9,949 bases of DNA. Origin: an uncultured Bacteroidota bacterium (GTDB taxonomy: Bacteria > Bacteroidota > Bacteroidia > Flavobacteriales > Flavobacteriaceae). The translations under genes and the position numbers were made by a program. The notes under the pieces were generated by a model that saw nothing but the letters and a program-made list of their open reading frames with translations, searched no databases and was not told where the DNA came from. Every line of letters begins with the position of its first letter. The stretch's first letter is position 1. The DNA is taken from positions 1 to 9,949 of the forward strand of contig CACLQG010000038.1 of assembly GCA_902609035.1 (NCBI GenBank), given 5' to 3'. Below are positions 1-6,642 of this stretch, piece by piece.

Positions 1-1
1 A

Positions 2-259
2 ATTTTATTGGTAAATATTGACATGGGTTTGGCACAGGAAACCTCCCCCAATATAAATGTAAAATTTATTTCATCCGCCATTACAATTGATGGAAATGAT
101 TTAGAGGAAGTTTGGGAAACAGCAGATTCAACTTACATAAATTGGAGATATTTTCCTGACAACCAGACCAACTTCGAAAATAAAACGCAACTCAAAATTT
201 TGTATGATGATAAAAATATATATCTAATGTGCAAAGCCTTCTCTAAAACTGATAAATAG
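2..259 (+). pseudogene. Truncated N-terminal fragment of a CBM9-like/DUF5916-type exported protein
   Basis: The reading frame is open from the window edge, so the true start lies upstream of base 1; a TTG at 8 is not needed as a start. The first residues (ILLVNIDMGLAQ, then ETS) look like the end of a signal peptide with cleavage after the AQ. The segment ITIDGNDLEEVWETA followed by YFPDN, then KTQLKILYDDKNIYLMCKAF, matches the opening strands of the carbohydrate-binding family 9-like domain that starts DUF5916-type Bacteroidota proteins. Those proteins are usually several hundred residues long, with an outer-membrane-type C-terminal part. Here the frame stops (TAG, 257-259) after about 85 visible residues, and only 84 bases separate it from the convergent Bax inhibitor gene, so the rest of the gene is absent. 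I infer a 3'-deleted remnant. The family call rests on motif resemblance only; a short standalone protein is less likely. Confidence 0.6.
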
Positions 260-343
260 GCTAGAAAAATTTCAAATTTTGGAATTCTAAATTAATTAAC
301 ATGGCTTATGTATGAATAATAAATTTAGGGAATTACTTCAAAA

Positions 344-1081
344 TTATCTTCTGGAATTGAGCTTGGCTAAAAGTCTTAAAATCTCGAGATATAGCCAAAT
401 TAGGGTAACCAAAAGACCAAAAGCCCCATACCATTCCATGTACTTTGGGGCTCCCTTCTCAGACCCTTCTTCAATAAAGTCGAAGTCTAAAACTAAATTA
501 AGAGCAGCAATAATAACGACAACGATGCTAAACCCAATACTCATAGGGGATGCATTATCAATTTGCATGATACCCATACTGGATCCAAAAAATCCCATGA
601 CAAAATTTATCAAATAAATAATGGCAATACCACCTGTGGCTGCAAAAATTCCCAATTTGAAATTTTCAGTAGGCTTTATATATCCTGAACGATATGCAAC
701 AAGAAGAGATAAAAGTATACCAACAGTTAGAAAAATTGCATTGGTTACTATCCCGTCATAGAGGCTGTTGTACATGAAAGACACACCTCCTAATAATCCT
801 CCTTCTAAAATAGCATAAAGAGGTACTGTAATTGGAGCCCATTCTTTTTTGAAAACAGTAACAATGGCTACAACAAAACCTCCAATTCCACAGGCTATTA
901 AAATTCCTGGGTTGATCGAATTAAACGTTAAATAACCAGTTCCTACCATTAGGAACAAACAGATAGCAGTTTTATTTACGGTACCATTGATGGTCATGGT
1001 TTCAGAGTGCTCTCTAGCAGATGAAAAAGTTGATTTGGAGAGAACTGGGTTTCCAGACCTCATAGATAAGTGATTGGCCAT
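344..1081 (-). CDS. Bax inhibitor-1/YccA family integral membrane protein
   Basis: This encodes a 245-residue inner-membrane protein of the bacterial Bax inhibitor-1 branch (PF12811-like). After a polar N-terminal tail of about 35 residues with a typical SGNPVLS stretch, about seven hydrophobic segments can be drawn, roughly at 36-54, 58-77, 86-104, 111-130, 142-163, 180-198 and 215-238. The diagnostic C-terminal part is LVLDFDFIEEG (about 196-206), then APKYMEWYGAFGLLVTLIWL and YLEILRLL. The acidic residues there correspond to the region that carries the pH-sensing aspartates in characterised BI-1 proteins. In that superfamily such proteins act as pH-dependent calcium leak channels or stress modulators; the role of this subgroup is not established. 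The gene starts 116 bases downstream of the transglutaminase stop and shows no sign of functional linkage to that operon. The ATG at 1079-1081 gives the usual family N-terminus. Confidence 0.93.
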   Translation of the reverse strand: MANHLSMRSGNPVLSKSTFSSAREHSETMTINGTVNKTAICLFLMVGTGYLTFNSINPGILIACGIGGFVVAIVTVFKKEWAPITVPLYAILEGGLLGGVSFMYNSLYDGIVTNAIFLTVGILLSLLVAYRSGYIKPTENFKLGIFAATGGIAIIYLINFVMGFFGSSMGIMQIDNASPMSIGFSIVVVIIAALNLVLDFDFIEEGSEKGAPKYMEWYGAFGLLVTLIWLYLEILRLLAKLNSRR

Positions 1082-1121
1082 TGATTGTATTTTAATTATT
1101 AATTATAACCTTAATCTAAGA

Positions 1122-1144
1122 TAAAATGAAATTAAATCATTTTA
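1122..1144. repeat. 8-bp inverted repeat between transglutaminase and Bax inhibitor genes
   Basis: The arms TAAAATGA (1122-1129) and TCATTTTA (1137-1144) are perfectly complementary around a 7-base spacer. The repeat lies about 54 bases beyond the transglutaminase stop and about 40 bases before the Bax inhibitor start in the direction of transcription. There is no T-run after it on the - strand, so it is not a textbook intrinsic terminator. It may be a weak terminator/attenuator, a regulator site, or a chance AT-rich palindrome. Confidence 0.3.
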
Positions 1145-1197
1145 AAATTTTTATTTAATAAATCTACATTTGATGTTGAAAACCTTATTTATAATCT

Positions 1198-2160
1198 CTA
1201 TTGCTGTTGCTGCTGTTGAATCATTTCAAGATTTTTTCTAAAACTATTTTGTTTATGATTTTCGAAGTTTGTATTATCAAGGTTTTGTTTATTTGACAAC
1301 TCAAAATTTTTTGTTTTTCTTTTGGTGCCTAGGTGAACATTTACATTCATTAATTGGGTTTGATTTCCTTTGTAAACTCCTTTAACAGGGGCACAATCTT
1401 CATAGTTTCTACCAACTGCCAATCGAATGTGAAAATCATTAGCAATGCAATTATTGGTCGGATCCAATCCCAACCATCCATAATTAGGGATAAAAATTTC
1501 TACCCATGCATGTGTTGCCCCTGCTCCCCTAAGTGTTTTATCAGCAAAAACATAACCACTTACATATCTTGCAGGAATTTTTGCTTTTCTGCATAGGAAG
1601 ATCAATACATTAGTAAAGTCTTGGCAAACCCCAGATTTTATTTTCCAAATTTCATCAATTCTAGTAAATACATTGGTTATTCCCTTTTGGTAAACAAAAT
1701 TTTTGTGGATATAATCACATAATATTTTTGCATTATCCAAGGGTGAATAATTTGTATTAATGCTCCTACTTAATAATTTGGTTATCTCATTATCTGCATT
1801 GATTTTCTCATTAATGAGAAATGGGAGGAAATCAATAGATTTCTGATATTTTTTTAGTAATGACCATTGCTCATCAGCGTGTAATTTATCGTCTGGAAAA
1901 ATAATCTTTTTTGAAATAATTTCAGCCTCTGAGCTAATGACCAATGATTTAATAGGGGGAGCAATCGTAAAAAACCCAACTCGATTGTTATAGTCGTCTA
2001 TATATGTGAAAATATTTGGATTTCCTGATACGCTTATACTGTGATTTACCAATTGTTGATTTAAATCGTTGTATGGATAAAGTAAAATCTTATTGGAACT
2101 TTCAATAACAGGGTCTGAGTAAGTATAATCAGTGGTGTGATACAAATAAAATTTAGTCAT
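1198..2160 (-). CDS. Transglutaminase-like cysteine peptidase (third gene of the ATP-grasp/alpha-E operon)
   Basis: The product has 320 residues with an N-terminal transglutaminase-associated beta domain (Bact_transglu_N type, about 1-85; note YHTTDYTYSDPV and the typical LYPYNDLNQQ) and a transglutaminase-core domain. The catalytic triad can be read directly: Cys179 in SGVCQDFTNVLI, His217 in GATHAWVEIFIP and Asp233 in GLDPTNN. No signal peptide is visible, so it is probably cytoplasmic. Transglutaminase-fold proteins of this type in bacteria are expected to cleave or transfer amide/peptide bonds. It is the last gene of a tight operon with the alpha-E gene (6 bases upstream) and the ATP-grasp gene, a conserved trio in which it is predicted to process the product of the ATP-grasp ligase. 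Oddity: after about residue 278 the conserved domain ends and a polar Asn/Lys/Gln-rich tail follows, finishing in six glutamines and TAG. No further reading frame lies beyond that stop (TAA three codons on). Confidence 0.92.
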   Translation of the reverse strand: MTKFYLYHTTDYTYSDPVIESSNKILLYPYNDLNQQLVNHSISVSGNPNIFTYIDDYNNRVGFFTIAPPIKSLVISSEAEIISKKIIFPDDKLHADEQWSLLKKYQKSIDFLPFLINEKINADNEITKLLSRSINTNYSPLDNAKILCDYIHKNFVYQKGITNVFTRIDEIWKIKSGVCQDFTNVLIFLCRKAKIPARYVSGYVFADKTLRGAGATHAWVEIFIPNYGWLGLDPTNNCIANDFHIRLAVGRNYEDCAPVKGVYKGNQTQLMNVNVHLGTKRKTKNFELSNKQNLDNTNFENHKQNSFRKNLEMIQQQQQQ

Positions 2161-2166
2161 GTTGAA

Positions 2167-3102
2167 TTAATAAGATTGTGAAAAATATAATTTGTTGATA
2201 TTGATTGAAATTTCGTTCAGATCGTATTTTAGATTTTCTAGGAATTTATTAAGACCGATTTCGTTGATTGAGTCGATGGTTGTATAATCCAAGGTGTTTT
2301 TTAGTTTTCCGATGGTAAATAATAGATCTCTATCTATCAATTGATTGAATCTGTTTAAACGCTCAATATGAATATTTAGCTTGTTTATGCTGTATCGTAT
2401 AGAACGTGGGAAATGTTCGTTGATTGCAATCATTTCAATAATATTTTCAACTTTGAAAATTGATTTATAGGTTTTAACATACAACTGATATCCTCCAATA
2501 TAAGTCAAGAGGTTTTTCCAAAAAAAACTTTCAGATAATATCTGATTTTCATCATTTAGACTTATAATCCTGACACTAAGAAAATCCATACTCTGAACCA
2601 CCCTTTCTATGTACTTTCCTAAATTCATGAAGCAGTAGGCATTTCCTCTTTCTTGAGTAAGATCAGCAACGCTATAATAAATATGGTTGAACTGTATGAG
2701 GTCATTTACAAACTCTATTGTGTCACTTTTTTTGTATATCTGCATCATTTTTTCATCGGTTATAGACAAATAATATTTGTTAACCGAAAGCCAAAGCTCT
2801 CTCGAAATGTGCTCCTGAACACTTCTCGCATTCTCCCTTGCCTTAATAATCATATTGGTAATAGTATTGGGATTTTCCTGATTAAATAGGATAAAAGCGA
2901 TTATTGAAATCGAGTCTTTATGGTTATGATTATTCATTTCTTCACTTATACCCATATAGGTTTTTAATATCCTATTCCATGAAGAGTAGTCACCTGAATC
3001 TAGAGTTGAATTGTAGTTGGTTATGATAAGGTTTAATAAACCATAGCTCCTTTCCATGTAACGATCCATCCAAAATAAATTATTTGCTACGCGACTTAGC
3101 AT
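2167..3102 (-). CDS. Alpha-E domain-containing protein (DUF403)
   Basis: This all-alpha protein of 311 residues is the usual length of the alpha-E (DUF403) family. The N-terminus MLSRVANNLFWMDRYMER is the hallmark of the family. Other conserved patches are FNQENPNTI (about 73-81), ARENARSVQEHISRELW (about 88-104) and FMNLGKYIERVVQ (about 158-170). There is no signal peptide or membrane segment. The biochemical role is unknown; members are nearly always encoded next to circularly permuted ATP-grasp proteins and transglutaminases, and comparative-genomics work has predicted that they act with them in an amide/peptide bond-forming pathway. It starts 3 bases after the ATP-grasp stop and ends 6 bases before the transglutaminase start, so the three are almost certainly co-transcribed and translationally coupled. 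Confidence 0.94.
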   Translation of the reverse strand: MLSRVANNLFWMDRYMERSYGLLNLIITNYNSTLDSGDYSSWNRILKTYMGISEEMNNHNHKDSISIIAFILFNQENPNTITNMIIKARENARSVQEHISRELWLSVNKYYLSITDEKMMQIYKKSDTIEFVNDLIQFNHIYYSVADLTQERGNAYCFMNLGKYIERVVQSMDFLSVRIISLNDENQILSESFFWKNLLTYIGGYQLYVKTYKSIFKVENIIEMIAINEHFPRSIRYSINKLNIHIERLNRFNQLIDRDLLFTIGKLKNTLDYTTIDSINEIGLNKFLENLKYDLNEISININKLYFSQSY

Positions 3103-3105
3103 AAT

Positions 3106-4548
3106 TTAATCATTTTTAATCACCCATGTATCTTTACTTCCGCCCCCTTGAGAACTATTGACGACCAAAGAACCTTTCTTAAGTGCCACGCGGGACAACC
3201 CGCCAGGACAAACCTTAATTCCATTTGATCCATATACAGCAAAAGGTCTTAAATCAACACATCTAGGACTCAATTGGTTATTAATAATGCAAGGTGTAGT
3301 GGACAAACTCAAGGTAGGCTGAGCTATATACTTCTCGGGTTTTTTTTCAATATTTTTTTTATAATCCTCAATTTCTTTTTCGGATGCGCTGGTACCCATT
3401 AACATTCCATATCCACCACTTCCATCTGTTTTTTTAATTACCATTTGGTCTATATTTTTTAAGACATAGGCTTTCTCGTCGGGTATAGATAGTTGGTAGG
3501 TTTTAATATTTTCAAGTATAGGGTCTTCATTAAGATAATATCTAATCATTTCTGGCACATAAATATAAATGGCTTTATCATCTGCAATTCCCGTACCCGG
3601 TGCATTTACAATAATAATATTTCCTTGACGATATGACTCCATTATCCCGGCTAAACCTAGTACACTGGAAGAATTAAAGGTTAAGGGGTCTAAGAAGTCG
3701 TCATCGACTCTTCTGTAGATAATATCAATTTTTTTAAGTCCTCCAGCTGTTTTCATGTAAACATTATGGTTAACCAAAACCAAATCACTTCCCTCAACAA
3801 GTTCAACTCCCATAAGACGGGCCAGAGCTGTATGTTCATAATATGCTGAATTATATAAACCGGGTGTTAATAAAGCAATTACAGGATTTGATTTTTTAGA
3901 AAGTGTAGTAAGTTGGTTGTATAACATTTGTGGATAATTACTTACTTGAAGTACCTTTTGTTGTGGTAACAGATTTGGATAAAGCCTTCTGGTTATTTCC
4001 CTATTTTCAAGCATATAGCTTACTCCAGAGGGGGTTCTCAAATTGTCCTCAAGAATATAAAACTTACCATCATTGTTTCTAATCAAATCAACTCCTGATA
4101 TGTGGGTATAAATATTCTCAGGTACCGCAAGATTTTTCATTTCCCTTAAGAAATTGGGGTGATAAGCAATTAATTCAGCAGGGATAATTTTGTCTTTAAT
4201 TATAAACTGCTCGTGATAAATATCTTTTAAAAAATAATTTAGTGCCTTTATCCTTTGAATTATTGCTGATTCAATTATTTTCCATTCTTTATTTTCAATA
4301 ATCCTAGGTATAATATCAAAGGGGAATATCCTTTCTACTCCCTTTTTATTATTGTAAACAGTAAAAGTTACCCCTTGATTCATAAAAAACTGTCGGGAGA
4401 ACTCTTGCATTTTATTGAGGCTATCTAGTGGAATTTTAGAAAGGTATTCACCGAAATAGTTGTACTCATTTCTGACTTTTTCGTCTTCGCAAAACATTTC
4501 ATCCCATGTGTTAGGGGTGATTTCGTAATTCTTAAATATTGATTCCAA
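3106..4548 (-). CDS. Circularly permuted type 2 ATP-grasp protein (DUF404/DUF407-type)
   Basis: This 480-residue protein is full length for the family. Recognisable blocks in order are: N-terminal YEITPNTWDEMF (about 8-19); GVDLIRNNDGKFYILEDNLR (about 152-171) followed by TPSGVSYMLENR; LLTPGLYNSAYYEH (about 226-239); DIIYRRVDDDFLDPL (about 275-289), an acidic/arginine patch; NAPGTGIADDKAIYIYVPEM (about 315-334); VIKKTDGSGGYGMLMG (about 370-385), a glycine-rich nucleotide-binding segment; and the C-terminal VDLRPFAVYG and SSQGGGSKDTWV. The ATP-grasp fold forms amide bonds through acyl-phosphate intermediates; the permuted order of strands is a property of this family. Substrates are unknown, and ligation of amino acids or a peptide is a prediction from operon context. 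It is the first gene of the operon. Its start codon (ATG 4546-4548) follows a 178-base intergenic region with a 14-base palindrome at 4609-4622. Confidence 0.95.
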   Translation of the reverse strand: MESIFKNYEITPNTWDEMFCEDEKVRNEYNYFGEYLSKIPLDSLNKMQEFSRQFFMNQGVTFTVYNNKKGVERIFPFDIIPRIIENKEWKIIESAIIQRIKALNYFLKDIYHEQFIIKDKIIPAELIAYHPNFLREMKNLAVPENIYTHISGVDLIRNNDGKFYILEDNLRTPSGVSYMLENREITRRLYPNLLPQQKVLQVSNYPQMLYNQLTTLSKKSNPVIALLTPGLYNSAYYEHTALARLMGVELVEGSDLVLVNHNVYMKTAGGLKKIDIIYRRVDDDFLDPLTFNSSSVLGLAGIMESYRQGNIIIVNAPGTGIADDKAIYIYVPEMIRYYLNEDPILENIKTYQLSIPDEKAYVLKNIDQMVIKKTDGSGGYGMLMGTSASEKEIEDYKKNIEKKPEKYIAQPTLSLSTTPCIINNQLSPRCVDLRPFAVYGSNGIKVCPGGLSRVALKKGSLVVNSSQGGGSKDTWVIKND

Positions 4549-4608
4549 GGTAATAATTGAACTATAATTTAAAATTATTGAGTTGTTACTTTAAATTTGA
4601 AGTATTTC

Positions 4609-4622
4609 CTTACTTAAGTAAG
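4609..4622. promoter_or_regulatory. Perfect 14-base palindrome upstream of the ATP-grasp operon
   Basis: CTTACTTAAGTAAG reads the same on both strands and lies 61-74 bases before the ATP-grasp start codon, the only sizeable gap upstream of that operon. Its position suits an operator, but no regulator is encoded nearby and no exact TAnnTTTG element could be found on the - strand in this gap. A second AT-only palindrome (7-base arms, 4564-4578) lies nearer the start and is less informative. Function is inferred from position only. Confidence 0.3.
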
Positions 4623-4708
4623 ATAAATGAGAAGTTGACAAATTATCATATCAAATGTTATACTTTATTCATTATTATCATTAAAAAAGAAATAAATTAT
4701 TATATATG

Positions 4709-4723
4709 TTTCACTTACTGAAA
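4709..4723 (-). terminator. Weak stem-loop just after the nucleotidyltransferase stop
   Basis: The 5-base arms TTTCA and TGAAA surround a CTTAC loop (+ strand reading), starting 4 bases beyond the TAA of the nucleotidyltransferase gene. A T-rich stretch on the - strand (TTTCTTTTTTT, about 4680-4690) comes about 20 bases later. It might mark the 3' end of the sugar-activation operon, but the stem is short and the T-run is not adjacent, so it is a weak candidate. Confidence 0.2.
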
Positions 4724-4726
4724 GTT

Positions 4727-5557
4727 TTATTGGTCTTTTAGATATTTTTCCAATTCTAAAATATCCCCTTTAGAGGTTAGGTCAGGTACATGTTCAGCAA
4801 TGGGAATACCTTTAACTGAAATACCATCATTGATCATATTTAACAATGCGGTGGGTAGTTCTTTTTCATTCCTAATTGGATTCGGGGGACAATTATTTAA
4901 ATATTTACAGAATAACTCTCCATCAAATAGAAAGATATTCATGCTTACTCTTATTTTTTGAAAAGTATCCGTGTAATTTTCAATTTTTGAAGTTTCGGGC
5001 TTTTCAACGATGTCCAGTAAATCATAATTTTTATTGAATTTCATTACAGCAAATCGTGATATCCTTTCTTTGGTGTAATGTAAATGATCTATATCGTATG
5101 CTAAAATTGCTTGTTTTTCATTAACATTTTTAAGCAACTTAAGGGCATTTATTGAATATAAATTGTCACTGTTACAAACACAGAAACTTTCTTTCTTTAA
5201 ACTAGGATATTGATCAAGACACTGAAGAAGTGCATCGGCAGTCCCAAATGGTTTTTCACGACCCTGAGGAATAAACTGCGTTGCAAAATGAAAACGGAGT
5301 CTTTCAAATTCTGTATTGTTTTCAAAAATTTTACGAAACATTGAAGAATTTTCTCCTGTAATAATGAAAATATTTTTAAACTTGGCTTTTAAAATATTTT
5401 CCATTAAATAGTTGAGAAATGGTCTACCTCCAAATTTAATTAACCCTTTGCTGAGTTGGTTAGCTTGAGTAATTTTTTCGGGAGTTAAGTTTTTATCAAT
5501 TGATTTTTTCATTCGTGAGGAAGCTCCTCCAGCCAGTATAATGATGTTTTTAGTCAT
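4727..5557 (-). CDS. Sugar-phosphate nucleotidyltransferase (NTP_transferase family)
   Basis: The 276-residue product has a GT-A/Rossmann-type nucleotidyltransferase fold. It shows the signature loop LAGGASSRMK (8-17), SKGLIKFGGRPFLNYLMENI (36-55) equivalent to the sugar-nucleotide pyrophosphorylase PK-x-L...GGKP block, GTADAL (105-110), CNSDNLY (128-134) with the metal-binding Asp131, VEKPE (184-188) and SMNIFLFD (205-212). The family transfers a nucleotidyl group from an NTP to a sugar-1-phosphate, giving an NDP-sugar and pyrophosphate in the cytoplasm. Between the LAGG loop and the Lys block there is an extra stretch of about 18 residues compared with the usual spacing. The start ATG overlaps the kinase stop by one base (TAATG), so translation is probably coupled. 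It is most likely the partner that activates the sugar-1-phosphate made by the adjacent kinase. Nucleotide and sugar specificity cannot be called. Confidence 0.88.
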   Translation of the reverse strand: MTKNIIILAGGASSRMKKSIDKNLTPEKITQANQLSKGLIKFGGRPFLNYLMENILKAKFKNIFIITGENSSMFRKIFENNTEFERLRFHFATQFIPQGREKPFGTADALLQCLDQYPSLKKESFCVCNSDNLYSINALKLLKNVNEKQAILAYDIDHLHYTKERISRFAVMKFNKNYDLLDIVEKPETSKIENYTDTFQKIRVSMNIFLFDGELFCKYLNNCPPNPIRNEKELPTALLNMINDGISVKGIPIAEHVPDLTSKGDILELEKYLKDQ

Positions 5558-6636
5558 TAAAAATTTGTTTTAACGTAAGCACCATTTGTTATATTAACAG
5601 CAAAAGCATCTTTCGCTCCAGTAGCTTTAATGGCTTGAATGATTTGTTGTTTATTTTTTTTTTTGGTTATTGAGACTATACAACCTCCTCCACCAGAACC
5701 AACAATTTTACTTCCTAAAGCTCCACTTATATTTGCATTGTCTATCATTTGATCAATTAATGGGGGTGTAATTTTAAGATATGATTTGAGGATATAGTGG
5801 TGTTCATTCATCAGTTCTCCCAGCTTATTTGGATTTAATTCATCTTCCCGCAATGCTTCCATTGCCCTTTGAGTTATATCATGATTACTGACAGTGGCAT
5901 AGAAAAAGGGTTTAAGTTTAGTTTCTACATATTCTAAATTTTTTTCAAGATCCTTAACTTTGCTATTGGCAATTTTAAAGCCTGGTATTTGACTCTCCAC
6001 TTGATTAATGGATTTCCATGTATTACTTTTTAAATGCGAAAGGGTCCCAAAAGTATCTTTTGATATCCCCGAAACTCCTACCACTAAATTCAAATTTAAA
6101 TTATCGAAATGTTGAAAACGATTGGTATGGGTATCGAGGAATATTGTGTTTCCCATTGCAATGGTAAACTGATCCATTTTCCCCCCTGAGGAACCCTGCT
6201 GAATTACTTCGGTTTCAAAGGCCAATAAAGCTAGATCTTTAGGAGAAATTTTTTGATTTGAGAAAGCGCTAATCAAGAATTGAATCCAAGCAACGGTCAA
6301 TGCGGATGAGCTTGATAAGCCTGCATTGATTGGTATTTGGCTGGTGATCAAAACATGAAATCCTCTATCCGGAGTAATGTTTTTTTTTTGTAGTACCTTA
6401 AGTGCAATATTTAAGAGATCCCCTCTTGGAATTAGATCAAGATTTTGCTTGATTGGAATAATTTTTTTTTGATCTAAGTCTGGCATTTCAACTTCAAAAT
6501 ATTTTTTTCCGTTTTCAACCGCATCGATTTGCATCAAACGATCAATAGCACAAGCTATAACAGGGAGTTGGATATAATCTTGATGGTCACCAAAAAGACA
6601 TACTCTTCCAGGAGCTCGGGAAATAATTTTTCTCAC
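5557..6636 (-). CDS. GHMP-family sugar kinase (galactokinase-like)
   Basis: The 359-residue product has all three GHMP kinase motifs: PGRVCLFGDHQDY (9-21), a variant of the galactokinase signature; PINAGLSSSSA (102-112), the phosphate-binding loop; and GALGSKIVGSGGGG (305-318) near the C-terminus. Asp155 in GGKMDQF is placed like the catalytic aspartate of galactokinases. It is expected to phosphorylate a sugar, probably at C1, in the cytoplasm. The first motif has Cys where galactokinases have Asn and HQDY rather than HTDY, so galactose should not be assumed. The start must be GTG (6634-6636): a stop codon lies immediately upstream in frame and the next residues are already the conserved RAPGR. 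It starts 6 bases after the oxidoreductase stop and overlaps the nucleotidyltransferase by one base. Three coding-strand A tracts (11, 10 and 9 bases) are notable. Confidence 0.92.
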   Translation of the reverse strand: MRKIISRAPGRVCLFGDHQDYIQLPVIACAIDRLMQIDAVENGKKYFEVEMPDLDQKKIIPIKQNLDLIPRGDLLNIALKVLQKKNITPDRGFHVLITSQIPINAGLSSSSALTVAWIQFLISAFSNQKISPKDLALLAFETEVIQQGSSGGKMDQFTIAMGNTIFLDTHTNRFQHFDNLNLNLVVGVSGISKDTFGTLSHLKSNTWKSINQVESQIPGFKIANSKVKDLEKNLEYVETKLKPFFYATVSNHDITQRAMEALREDELNPNKLGELMNEHHYILKSYLKITPPLIDQMIDNANISGALGSKIVGSGGGGCIVSITKKKNKQQIIQAIKATGAKDAFAVNITNGAYVKTNF

Positions 6637-6642
6637 TTATTT

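Noticed and set aside
312..617. 101-codon + strand frame
   Set aside because: It lies wholly antisense to the clearly conserved Bax inhibitor gene, apart from its first 32 bases, and has no family resemblance.
4564..4578. AT-only palindrome (7-base arms) near the ATP-grasp start
   Set aside because: Palindromes of A and T alone are common by chance in DNA this AT-rich, so it is not listed as a site of its own.
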